64,000 nucleotides of DNA from Bacteroidia bacterium. GTDB taxonomy: Bacteria > Bacteroidota > Bacteroidia > Flavobacteriales > Flavobacteriaceae. Below, one piece after another: positions 25,074 to 32,387 of this stretch. Made by a program: the position numbers and the translations under genes. The notes under the pieces are model-generated. The model did no database searches. It worked only from the letters and a program-made list of their open reading frames with translations, and was not told where the DNA came from. The first letter of the stretch is position 1. Each line of letters begins with the position of its first letter. The stretch spans positions 1 through 64,000 of the forward strand of contig JAUICK010000008.1 in the NCBI GenBank assembly GCA_030427865.1. Reading direction: 5' to 3'.

Positions 25074-25102
25074 AAAAGGCTTATCTCACGATAAGCCTTT
25101 TT
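25074..25102 (+). terminator. trp attenuator terminator
   Basis: Perfect 12-bp stem AAAAGGCTTATC / GATAAGCCTTTT with loop TCAC and a T-tail. The competing antiterminator uses GTGAGA (25041-25046) with TCTCAC (25084-25089), which removes the top of the stem and the loop. Confidence 0.93.
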
Positions 25103-25130
25103 AGTTTTTATTAAAAAAGGCAATTGTCCC

Positions 25131-25182
25131 CTCGAGCGCAGTCGAGAGGTTAATTTAGGTCTCAACTGCGCTCGACCAGACA
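25131..25182. repeat. Pair of CTCGAGCGCAGTCGAG palindromes in the trp leader
   Basis: CTCGAGCGCAGTCGAGAGG (25131-25149) and CTCAACTGCGCTCGACC (25161-25177) are inverted copies of the 4171-4197 family and could form one long hairpin just before trpE. Confidence 0.8.
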
Positions 25183-25189
25183 AAGAAAA

Positions 25190-26581
25190 ATGAAAAAAAT
25201 ACAATTTAAAACAATCCATAAAACAAAAATAGCAGACACTGTTACACCAGTTGGTTTGTATTTGCGTTTTAGAGATAAATATGCAAATACTTTACTGTTA
25301 GAAAGTTCAGATTATCACAGTAAAGAAGAAAGTTTTTCTTTTATTGCGATTGACCCAATTTTATCTTTGAAAGTAGAAGATTACAAGTTTTCTGTTTCAC
25401 ATAAAGGAGCAATAATAGAAGAACAACCTACTCATAAAAACTTTTATGAATTATTCGATAAATTCACAAATTCGATAGGTTTAGATTGCCCTGCCGAATT
25501 AAAATCATTCAATGGTTTGTATGGTTATTCTACGTTTGATTCTGTTCAATATTTCGAGAATATTCAATTTAAAAGCCAAAAAGCACCTTCTGCAATTCCA
25601 GAAATGCAATACAGTTTTTACAGATTTATCATCGCCATCAATCATTTTAATGATGAAATGACATTGATAGAAAATATTGAAGAAGGCACCCAATCTCGCA
25701 TAAAAGAAATTCAGACCATAATAGATGCACAAGCATTTAATACACAGAAATTCGAAATTGTTGGCGAAGAAACATCAAACGTAACTGGCGATGAATTTAT
25801 TGATTATGTAAGAAAAGCAAAATCACATTGTAAACGTGGCGATGTTTTTCAATTGGTTTTATCACGTCAATTTCAACAGAAGTTTAAAGGGGATGAGTTT
25901 AATGTATATAGAGCTTTACGCTCTATAAATCCATCACCTTATTTATTTTATTTTGATTATGGTTCTTTTAAATTAATGGGTTCTTCACCAGAAGCACAAA
26001 TCAAAATATCTTCAGGAAAAGCGACTATTAATCCGATTGCTGGTACGTTCAGAAGAACTGGAGATATGGCAGAAGATATCAAATTGGGTAAGAAATTATC
26101 CGAAGATAAAAAGGAAACTGCAGAACACGTAATGTTGGTAGATTTAGCGCGAAACGATTTAAGCAAACATGCTGATAATGTGACTGTTGAAGTGTTTAAA
26201 GAAGTGCAGTATTTTAGTCACGTAATTCATTTGGTTTCCACAGTAAGAGGTCAAATTAAAGGAAATCCCATTGAAATTGTTGGCGACACTTTTCCAGCAG
26301 GAACGTTAAGTGGCGCACCAAAATACAAAGCAATGGAATTGATTGATAAATACGAGAATCAAACTCGTGGATTTTATGGTGGTGCAGTAGGGATTATTGG
26401 GTTAGATGGTTCCGTAAATTTGGCGATTGCCATTCGTTCTTTTGTCAGCAAAAACAACGTTTTGTATTCGCAAGCAGGGGCAGGAATCGTAATTCATTCC
26501 GATGAAGAAAAGGAATTACAAGAAGTAAATAACAAGTTAGCAGCGTTAAAAAAAGCGTTGATTTTAGCGGAAAATATATAA
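25190..26581 (+). CDS. trpE: Anthranilate synthase component I
   Basis: A 463-residue enzyme converting chorismate (with ammonia from TrpG) to anthranilate, the first step of Trp synthesis. The N-terminal domain keeps the Trp feedback-site pattern LLES-x10-S (LLESSDYHSKEESFS), so allosteric inhibition is expected alongside attenuation. The catalytic domain has KRGDVFQLVLSRQF, RSINPSPYLFYFDYG, GSSPEAQIKI, NPIAGTFRRTG, VMLVDLARNDLSKHAD and AGTLSGAPKYKAMELID. Start ATG 25190 follows the attenuator and a repeat pair. Confidence 0.96.
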   Translation: MKKIQFKTIHKTKIADTVTPVGLYLRFRDKYANTLLLESSDYHSKEESFSFIAIDPILSLKVEDYKFSVSHKGAIIEEQPTHKNFYELFDKFTNSIGLDCPAELKSFNGLYGYSTFDSVQYFENIQFKSQKAPSAIPEMQYSFYRFIIAINHFNDEMTLIENIEEGTQSRIKEIQTIIDAQAFNTQKFEIVGEETSNVTGDEFIDYVRKAKSHCKRGDVFQLVLSRQFQQKFKGDEFNVYRALRSINPSPYLFYFDYGSFKLMGSSPEAQIKISSGKATINPIAGTFRRTGDMAEDIKLGKKLSEDKKETAEHVMLVDLARNDLSKHADNVTVEVFKEVQYFSHVIHLVSTVRGQIKGNPIEIVGDTFPAGTLSGAPKYKAMELIDKYENQTRGFYGGAVGIIGLDGSVNLAIAIRSFVSKNNVLYSQAGAGIVIHSDEEKELQEVNNKLAALKKALILAENI

Positions 26582-26586
26582 AGTAT

Positions 26587-26613
26587 CCTGCAAGGTTTCA
26601 AAAACCTTGTAGG
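26587..26613. repeat. Palindrome CCTGCAAGG/CCTTGTAGG after trpE
   Basis: Copy of the 6483-6509 family, in inverted orientation, six nt after the trpE stop codon. Confidence 0.85.
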
Positions 26614-26668
26614 TATATATAAATAGATAATATTAGTTAACAATAATAAAATTTAATTATTTTTAATT

Positions 26669-26744
26669 TGGGCGTTTTAACGGGCTTTCATTATATCTTT
26701 TTTCTGAAAAAGAAAAAAGGATGCCATTTCAATCCCTAACGCAA
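26669..26744. repeat. Interspersed element with internal hairpin
   Basis: Begins TTGGGCGTTTTAACGGGC and ends CAATCCCTAACGCAA. The centre holds a hairpin ATCTTTTTTCT / AGAAAAAAGGAT. The type is common between genes in Flavobacteriaceae, and a decayed relative lies at 861-945. Confidence 0.6.
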
Positions 26745-26770
26745 ATTGAGAGTTTAAGAAAGTATTTCAA

Positions 26771-27346
26771 ATGAAAAAAGTAATTGTCTTTTTAATAATC
26801 TTTATTAGTTCTATTTCAGGATTGATTTATTGGTTAGGTTTAGAAAAACAGTTTACATATATTGAAACAAAAACAAGTAAAGAAAACTTACAACTAATAA
26901 GTAATTCAGATTTTAGTTTATCAATGGGTTTAAGAACATTTATAGATAAAAGCAATTTAAATGCAAATAACTTTGGAGTTGCTTTAGTTTTTGGAAAACC
27001 AAAAAAATCTATAAAAATAAAATCAGTAGTATTTAAATTTAAAAATGAATTTAAGTTAAAATCTTTATCTGCTAAAGATGGTTTCTATAATTGGAGAGAA
27101 GAAAGAAATATTGAAGTGGAAAATTTTCAAGCATTGCCAGATAATTTTACTATAGTGGATAAATCAAATAAATCTTATTTCGTCTATTTTTGGGAATATA
27201 CTGCAAATAAAAAAGAAAGTGAAAATCTTGAATTGAATTACAATATTGAACTATCTGTTTCTAATAAAGAATACAATATAGAAGGAAATAAAAAATTTAA
27301 AATTAAATCTGAAACGATTTTTAGAAGCCCAATAAGAGCGCATTAA
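26771..27346 (+). CDS. Hypothetical membrane-anchored protein in the trp operon
   Basis: A 191-residue protein with one N-terminal hydrophobic segment (VIVFLIIFISSISGLIYWL). The exported part is lysine-rich with beta-strand character (FGVALVFGKPKKSIKIKSVVFKFKNEF, YFVYFWEYTANKK, LELNYNIELSVS). No family recognised and no catalytic motif seen. It lies between trpE and trpG, on the same strand, with repeats on its 5' side and 7 nt to trpG. It breaks the usual trpE-trpG adjacency and was probably inserted. A role in Trp synthesis is unlikely. Confidence 0.7.
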   Translation: MKKVIVFLIIFISSISGLIYWLGLEKQFTYIETKTSKENLQLISNSDFSLSMGLRTFIDKSNLNANNFGVALVFGKPKKSIKIKSVVFKFKNEFKLKSLSAKDGFYNWREERNIEVENFQALPDNFTIVDKSNKSYFVYFWEYTANKKESENLELNYNIELSVSNKEYNIEGNKKFKIKSETIFRSPIRAH

Positions 27347-27353
27347 AAAAAAA

Positions 27354-27938
27354 ATGAAAATATTAATATTAGACAATTACGATTCGTTTACCTATAATCT
27401 GGTTCACATGGTAGAGAAAATCACAGGAAATTTTCCAGCAGTTTTTAGAAATGACGAAATCAGTATTGCAGATGTTGGGAATTACGACATCATTATGTTA
27501 TCTCCAGGACCAGGAATTCCTGATGAAGCAGGAATTTTAAAAGAAGTAATTAAAACCTATGCAGGTAAAAAGCCAATATTTGGAGTTTGTTTAGGTTTGC
27601 AAGCAATTACGGAAGTTTTTGGAGGAAAAATCATCAATTTAGACGATGTTTTTCATGGAGTTGCCACAGAAATGAAAATCACAGATAAAAATGCTACAAT
27701 TTTTAAAGATGTTCCAGAAACTTTTATGGCTGCACGTTATCATTCTTGGGCAGCAACAGATGAGAGATTTCCAGAAGAATTAGTTGTAACCGCAAGAGAT
27801 GAAGATGGCTTAATTCAAGCAATTGAGCATAAACGTTTTAATATTTCTGCGGTTCAGTTTCATCCAGAATCTATTTTAACAGATGTTGGTGAGCAATTGG
27901 TTACAAACTTCATCAACTCCTGCAAGGTCTTTTTTTGA
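27354..27938 (+). CDS. trpG: Anthranilate synthase component II (glutamine amidotransferase)
   Basis: A 194-residue class I amidotransferase supplying ammonia to TrpE. It starts KILILDNYDSFTYNLVHMVE. The oxyanion region is MLSPGPGIPDEAG, nucleophile Cys in FGVCLGLQAITEVFGG (about residue 81), and the catalytic His-Glu in AVQFHPESILTDVG. The last residues, SCKVFF, and the stop codon come from a CCTGCAAGG repeat (27919-27947), so the native C-terminus has been replaced. The catalytic core is intact. Confidence 0.95.
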   Translation: MKILILDNYDSFTYNLVHMVEKITGNFPAVFRNDEISIADVGNYDIIMLSPGPGIPDEAGILKEVIKTYAGKKPIFGVCLGLQAITEVFGGKIINLDDVFHGVATEMKITDKNATIFKDVPETFMAARYHSWAATDERFPEELVVTARDEDGLIQAIEHKRFNISAVQFHPESILTDVGEQLVTNFINSCKVFF

Positions 27939-28001
27939 CCTTGTAGGTATAAAAAAAGGAATTATAAAAATACCTACAAGGTCAAAAAAAGACCTTGCAG
28001 G
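27919..28001. repeat. Two inverted CCTGCAAGGTC palindromes at the trpG end
   Basis: 27919-27947 and 27973-28001 are reverse complements of each other, and each is itself a palindrome. The first overlaps the trpG stop codon (27936-27938). Confidence 0.88.
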
Positions 28002-28061
28002 AAAAAGAAAGATATTAATACAAGAGTGTTTTTTCCCTTTGGGGAAATTAAAAGGGGCTAT

Positions 28062-29048
28062 ATGAAAGCAATTTTAAACAGATTATATAATCACGAAAGA
28101 CTGTCAAAATCAGAAGCAAAACAAATCTTAATAGATATTGCTTCAGAGAAATACAATAATGCACATTTAGCATCGTTTATGACGGTTTTTATGATGCGTC
28201 CAATTACTGCAGATGAACTTTCTGGCTTTAGAAATGCACTAAAAGAATTGGCAATAAAAGTAGATTTTTCAGATTACAATACCATAGATATTGTTGGAAC
28301 TGGAGGAGATGGAAAAGATACGTTTAACATATCTACTTTAACCTCTTTTATAGTTGCAGGAACAGGACAAAAAGTTGCAAAACATGGTAATTATTCTGTG
28401 TCTTCGCAATCGGGTTCATCTGATATGTTAGAAAGTTTTGGGTATAATTTTACAAATGATGAAAACACTTTAAAAGAACATTTAGAAAAAGCGAATATTT
28501 GTTTTTTACATGCACCAAAATTTCATCCAGCAATGAAAGCTGTTGGCCCCACAAGAAAAGCGTTGGCATTAAAAACGTTTTTTAATATGTTAGGACCTTT
28601 GGTAAACCCAAGTTCTCCAAAAAACCACATGTTAGGAACATTTAATTTGGAAATTGCACGTTTGTACAATTACATTTTACAAGAAGAAGATATTAATTAT
28701 GGCATTATTCATGCATTAGATGGTTATGATGAAATTTCACTAACAAGCGGATTTAAATTCTTCACTAAAAACGGAGAACAAATTATAAATCCAGAAGATT
28801 TAGGACAGAAAAGAATTCAGCAATCAGAAATTTTTGGAGGAAGTTCTGTTGCAGATGCAGCAAAAATTTTCAAAACTATTTTAGAAGGAAAAGGTACAGA
28901 AGCACAAAATAATGTGGTATTAACAAATGCTGCTTTTGCTTTAAAAATAGTAGATGAAACTAAGAGTTTTGAGTCAGTTTTTGAAGAAGCTAAAGAATCA
29001 CTTTTTGGATTGAAAGCTAAAGAATGTTTAAGTAAATTAGTGAAGTAA
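28062..29048 (+). CDS. trpD: Anthranilate phosphoribosyltransferase
   Basis: A 328-residue enzyme joining anthranilate to PRPP. Key blocks are DIVGTGGDGKDTFNIST (PRPP loop), KHGNYSVSSQSGSSDMLESFG, HAPKFHPAMKAVGPTRKALA (anthranilate channel) and FNMLGPLVNPSSPKN. An in-frame ATG at 28026 would add a non-homologous MFFPFGEIKRGY encoded by repeat-like DNA, so ATG 28062 (MKAILNRLYNHERLS) is chosen, matching the family N-terminus. Confidence 0.95.
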   Translation: MKAILNRLYNHERLSKSEAKQILIDIASEKYNNAHLASFMTVFMMRPITADELSGFRNALKELAIKVDFSDYNTIDIVGTGGDGKDTFNISTLTSFIVAGTGQKVAKHGNYSVSSQSGSSDMLESFGYNFTNDENTLKEHLEKANICFLHAPKFHPAMKAVGPTRKALALKTFFNMLGPLVNPSSPKNHMLGTFNLEIARLYNYILQEEDINYGIIHALDGYDEISLTSGFKFFTKNGEQIINPEDLGQKRIQQSEIFGGSSVADAAKIFKTILEGKGTEAQNNVVLTNAAFALKIVDETKSFESVFEEAKESLFGLKAKECLSKLVK

Positions 29049-29056
29049 ATCAATAT

Positions 29057-29157
29057 GTTAGTTCGAGTGAATTTTGAGGAACGAAAAATTTGTATCGAAA
29101 ACAAAATAACTTCTTGATACAATTTTTTCCAAATACTGAAAATAACTCGAAGTAACA
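29057..29157. repeat. Long imperfect palindrome after trpD
   Basis: Outer arms GTTAGTTCGAGT and AACTCGAAGTAAC, inner arms TTGTATCGA and TTGATACAA. This is a ~100-bp hairpin element in the trpD-29170 gap. Confidence 0.65.
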
Positions 29158-29169
29158 AAAAGATATAAA

Positions 29170-29340
29170 ATGACAAAAAAGAAAAACAATTTAATTCTAA
29201 TTATTCCAGCATTTTTATTGATGGGAATAGCAGTGGGAGTTCAAACAAAAGAACTTTTTAAACATTCTATTGTTGGATTGATTGTTGGAATTATTGTCTA
29301 CTTTTTTTTGAGATACAGAAATAAAAGAATTAATAAATAA
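29170..29340 (+). CDS. Small two-helix membrane protein
   Basis: A 56-residue frame, MTKKKNNLILIIPAFLLMGI then AVGVQTKELFKHSIVGLIVG and IIVYFFLRYRNKRINK. Positive N-terminus, a first helix (about 8-26), a short polar turn (QTKELFKHS), a second helix (about 35-49) and a basic tail: a convincing helical-hairpin topology. It lies between trpD and trpC on the same strand, flanked on both sides by palindromic repeats. No family recognised. The membrane character and clean boundaries make it probably real. Confidence 0.6.
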   Translation: MTKKKNNLILIIPAFLLMGIAVGVQTKELFKHSIVGLIVGIIVYFFLRYRNKRINK

Positions 29341-29416
29341 TGTCATTTTGAGCGAAATGGAATGAAGTCGAAAAATCTTAAAAAATCATAGATTTCTCCA
29401 TAAAGTCGAAATGACA
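29341..29416. repeat. TGTCATTTTGAGCG palindromic element
   Basis: Begins TGTCATTTTGAGCGAAATGG and ends AAGTCGAAATGACA, with an inner AAATCT...AGATTT stem. The same family, in another form, sits inside trpF. Confidence 0.75.
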
Positions 29417-29431
29417 AATTAGTATTAAAAA

Positions 29432-30220
29432 ATGACAATTTTAGATAAAATAATCGCATTTAAAAAGAAGGAAGTTGCCAAGATAAAAGCAGAAGTTCCT
29501 GTAAAGAAATTAGTAGAAAGTCCGAGTTTTGGGAGAACAACTTTTTCATTAAAGAAATCTTTGTTAGAAGTTGGTTCTACAGGAATTATTGCAGAATTTA
29601 AAAGACAATCTCCCTCTAAAGGAATCATTAACGACAAAGCAACAATTGCAGAGGTTACTAACGGATATTTAGATGCAAATGTAGCTGCTCAATCTATTTT
29701 AACAGATACTTCTTTTTTTGGAGGAACTATGGCAGATTTAATGGAAGCAAGAGTTATCAATCAACAAAAACCTATCTTAAGAAAAGATTTTATTGTGGAT
29801 GGATTTCAAATTGTAGAGGCAAAAGCCATTGGTGCAGATGTAATTTTATTAATTGCTTCTTGTTTGACATCCACAGAATTAAAAAACTATGGAAATTTAG
29901 CAACAGATTTAGGTTTAGAGGTTTTATATGAAGTGCATACGCAAGAAGATTTAGATAAAATTAATGATTTAGACAATAAAATAATCGGAATTAATAACCG
30001 AAATTTGAAAACATTTAAAGTTGATTTAGAGCATTCTATAAAATTATCAAATCAAATTCCAGATACTTGTGTAAAGGTTTCAGAAAGCGGGATTTCTGAC
30101 CCAAAAATTATTACAGGATTAAAAGAATTTGGTTTTCATGGTTTTTTAATTGGAGAGAATTTTATGAAAGAAGATAATCCAGGAGAAGCTTGTCAGGATT
30201 TTATCAATCAAATTAGATAA
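29432..30220 (+). CDS. trpC: Indole-3-glycerol phosphate synthase
   Basis: A 262-residue (beta/alpha)8 enzyme converting CdRP to indole-3-glycerol phosphate. Signatures are IAEFKRQSPSKG (catalytic Lys), SILTDTSFFGGTMADL, PILRKDFIVDGFQIVEAKAIGADVILLI, LEVLYEVHT, IIGINNRNLKTFKVD and KVSESGISDP. It is a separate gene from trpF, as is usual in Bacteroidota. Confidence 0.96.
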   Translation: MTILDKIIAFKKKEVAKIKAEVPVKKLVESPSFGRTTFSLKKSLLEVGSTGIIAEFKRQSPSKGIINDKATIAEVTNGYLDANVAAQSILTDTSFFGGTMADLMEARVINQQKPILRKDFIVDGFQIVEAKAIGADVILLIASCLTSTELKNYGNLATDLGLEVLYEVHTQEDLDKINDLDNKIIGINNRNLKTFKVDLEHSIKLSNQIPDTCVKVSESGISDPKIITGLKEFGFHGFLIGENFMKEDNPGEACQDFINQIR

Positions 30221-30226
30221 AAAAAG

Positions 30227-30320
30227 AGTGTAACTGTGTAATTGTTGAATTGTGTAAATGGCTATATAAAGAGATTGAATGAAAACAATTACACGGTTAA
30301 ACGAATAAACAATTAAACCA
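30227..30320. repeat. GTGTAATTGT repeat between trpC and trpF
   Basis: Inverted arms TGTGTAATTGTTGAATTG and CAATTACACGGTTAAACG. A related element follows trpF (31027-31104). Confidence 0.7.
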
Positions 30321-30328
30321 TTTTCAGA

Positions 30329-31033
30329 ATGAAACTAAAAGTTTGCGGAATGAAATACGTAGAAAATATTCAGCAAGTAGCAGCACTGCAACCAGATTAT
30401 TTAGGGTTTATTTTCTATGAAAAATCGAAACGTAATTTTGAAGGAATTATTCCTGAACTTCCAAAATCAATTAAGAAAACAGGTGTTTTTGTAAATGAAT
30501 ATAAAGAAATTGTAATTTCTTTGGTTGAGGAATATGGTTTAGATGCCATCCAGTTACATGGAGATGAATCTGTAGAATACATAAATGAATTAAAATGTCA
30601 TTTCGAGCGTAGTCGAGAAATCTCCAAGAAAGAAATTGAAAAACTTTCAAAAAAGCAAAAAAAGAAACTTCGACAAGCTCAGTTTGACAAAAAATTAGAA
30701 ATCATAAAAGTTTTCGGAATAAAAGATGAATTTAATTTTGAGGTTTTAAAGCCTTATTTACCTGTTGTAGATTATTTTTTATTCGATACCAAAGGGAAAG
30801 AAAGAGGGGGGAATGGAACAAAATTCGATTGGAAAGTTTTAGAAAAATACCCTTTTAAAAAACCATTTTTTTTAAGTGGAGGGATAGGGTTGCAAGATGT
30901 TTTAGAAGTAAGGAAAATATTAGATTCAGATTTGCCAATTTATGCACTTGATGTAAATAGTAAATTTGAAATTGAATCAGGAGTTAAGAAAATAGAAGAG
31001 TTAGAGAAATTTAAAAATAAAATTTCTGTGTAA
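30329..31033 (+). CDS. trpF: Phosphoribosylanthranilate isomerase with repeat-encoded insert
   Basis: A 234-residue (beta/alpha)8 isomerase (PRA to CdRP), against about 205 normally. Conserved blocks are KVCGMKYVENIQQVAAL (catalytic Cys), PDYLGFIFYEKSKRNF, GVFVNE, LDAIQLHGDES, YFLFDTKG, then FFLSGGIG and ALDVNSKFE. About 32 extra codons (30596-30689, residues ~90-121) lie between the helix YINELK and the strand IIKVFGI. They are read from two interspersed repeats (CHFERSREIS and LRQAQFDKK). The insertion is in frame, at a helix-to-strand loop, so activity is probably kept. The stop codon lies at the edge of the following repeat. Confidence 0.94.
   Translation: MKLKVCGMKYVENIQQVAALQPDYLGFIFYEKSKRNFEGIIPELPKSIKKTGVFVNEYKEIVISLVEEYGLDAIQLHGDESVEYINELKCHFERSREISKKEIEKLSKKQKKKLRQAQFDKKLEIIKVFGIKDEFNFEVLKPYLPVVDYFLFDTKGKERGGNGTKFDWKVLEKYPFKKPFFLSGGIGLQDVLEVRKILDSDLPIYALDVNSKFEIESGVKKIEELEKFKNKISV
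30596..30689. repeat. Two interspersed repeats inserted in trpF
   Basis: TGTCATTTCGAGCGTAGTCG (from 30596, to about 30625) and CTTCGACAAGCTCAGTTTGA (from 30668, to 30689) are members of intergenic palindrome families, separated by an A-rich Lys/Glu-coding stretch. Confidence 0.85.
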
Positions 31034-31104
31034 TTGTGTAAATGTTAAGTTGTTAATATAGACACTCCAACAATTACACAGTTAAACAAATAAACAATTA
31101 CACA
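31027..31104. repeat. GTGTAATTGT repeat between trpF and trpB
   Basis: Arms TGTGTAATTGT (31027-31037) and ACAATTACACA (31094-31104) are exact complements, with further imperfect copies inside. The trpF stop codon (31031-31033) is in the left arm. Confidence 0.8.
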
Positions 31105-31112
31105 TTAAAAAA

Positions 31113-32300
31113 ATGATGAAATCAAAATTTCAACCAGACAAGAATGGATATTTTGGACAATTTGGGGGAGCATTTATCCCAGAATTGTTATATCCAAACG
31201 TAAAGGAATTAGAAGATAATTATATTCAAATTATCGAATCTGAGGAGTTTCAAAAAGAGTATAAATCCTTGTTAAAAGATTATGTTGGGCGTCCAACACC
31301 TTTGTATTTCGCAAAACGTTTATCAGAAAAATATGGAGCACATATTTATTTAAAGCGAGAAGATTTAAACCATACAGGAGCGCATAAAGTAAACAATACA
31401 GTTGGTCAGATTTTAATTGCAAAAAAGTTAGGTAAAACAAAGATTATTGCAGAAACTGGAGCAGGTCAACATGGAGTTGCAACAGCTACAGTTTGTGCGT
31501 TAATGGGTTTAGACTGCACAGTTTTTATGGGCGAAATTGATATAGAACGTCAAGCACCCAATGTTGCAAGAATGAAAATGTTGGGAGCAAAAGTAGTTGC
31601 AGCCACAAGTGGAAGTAAAACTTTAAAAGATGCTACAAATGAGGCCATAAGATATTGGATTCAAAATCCAGAAACGTTTTATTTAATTGGTTCTGTGGTT
31701 GGGCCACATCCACATCCAGATATGGTTGCAAGATTACAAGCCATTATTTCTGAAGAAATGAAATGGCAATTAAAAGAAAAAACAGGAAAAGAAAACCCAG
31801 ATACCATTATTGCTTGTGTTGGTGGAGGTTCTAACGCTGCTGGTGCTTTTTATCATTATATGGACGATGAAGATGTAGAATTAATTGCGGTTGAAGCTGC
31901 TGGTTTAGGAGTAAATTCTGGCGAAAGTGCTGCAACTTCTCAATTAGGAGAAGTAGGAATTATTCATGGTAGTAAAACCATTTTAATGCAAGATGAATAT
32001 GGGCAAATAGTAGAACCCTATTCGATTTCTGCTGGATTAGATTACCCTGGAGTTGGGCCTTTACACGCTTTTTTATATGAAAGTAAAAGAGCAAAATTTA
32101 TGAATGCAACAGACAAAGAAGCCTTAGCTGCAGCTTACGAATTAACCAAAATAGAAGGTATTATTCCTGCTTTGGAAACAGCACACGCTTTAGCAGTTTT
32201 ACCAAAAATGAAACTCAAAAAAGACCAAGTTTTGGTGGTTAATTTATCTGGTAGAGGTGATAAAGATTTAAGTACTTATATCAAACATTTAGAAAAATAG
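31113..32300 (+). CDS. trpB: Tryptophan synthase beta chain
   Basis: A 395-residue PLP enzyme condensing indole and serine. It has [15 protein letters not shown], the PLP lysine in [14 protein letters not shown] (about residue 92), [17 protein letters not shown], the phosphate-binding [10 protein letters not shown] and [13 protein letters not shown]. It is full length for TrpB1 and paired with trpA 87 nt downstream. Confidence 0.97.
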   Translation: MMKSKFQPDKNGYFGQFGGAFIPELLYPNVKELEDNYIQIIESEEFQKEYKSLLKDYVGRPTPLYFAKRLSEKYGAHIYLKREDLNHTGAHKVNNTVGQILIAKKLGKTKIIAETGAGQHGVATATVCALMGLDCTVFMGEIDIERQAPNVARMKMLGAKVVAATSGSKTLKDATNEAIRYWIQNPETFYLIGSVVGPHPHPDMVARLQAIISEEMKWQLKEKTGKENPDTIIACVGGGSNAAGAFYHYMDDEDVELIAVEAAGLGVNSGESAATSQLGEVGIIHGSKTILMQDEYGQIVEPYSISAGLDYPGVGPLHAFLYESKRAKFMNATDKEALAAAYELTKIEGIIPALETAHALAVLPKMKLKKDQVLVVNLSGRGDKDLSTYIKHLEK

Positions 32301-32305
32301 CTGCC

Positions 32306-32373
32306 ATTCCTGCTAAAGCAGGAATCTCATAATTAAAAGTAGTATTAAAATAGATTCCTGCTTTGGCAGGAAT
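32306..32373. repeat. Two ATTCCTGC/GCAGGAAT palindromes between trpB and trpA
   Basis: 32306-32325 and 32354-32373, each a perfect 8-bp stem with a 4-nt loop (TAAA, TTTG). Same family as 1009-1034. Confidence 0.88.
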
Positions 32374-32387
32374 AACAAAAAGAAAAA

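Noticed and set aside
24968..25219. An 83-codon minus-strand frame across the trp leader
   Set aside because: It lies antisense to the promoter, trpL and the attenuator, which have much stronger support, and it reads the repeats as Arg/Ser-rich protein.
27883..28065. A 60-codon frame bridging trpG and trpD
   Set aside because: It is trpG in another frame joined to two inverted CCTGCAAGG repeats; no family resemblance.
30590..30695. trpF as a pseudogene
   Set aside because: The insert keeps the frame, and all conserved blocks before and after are intact.
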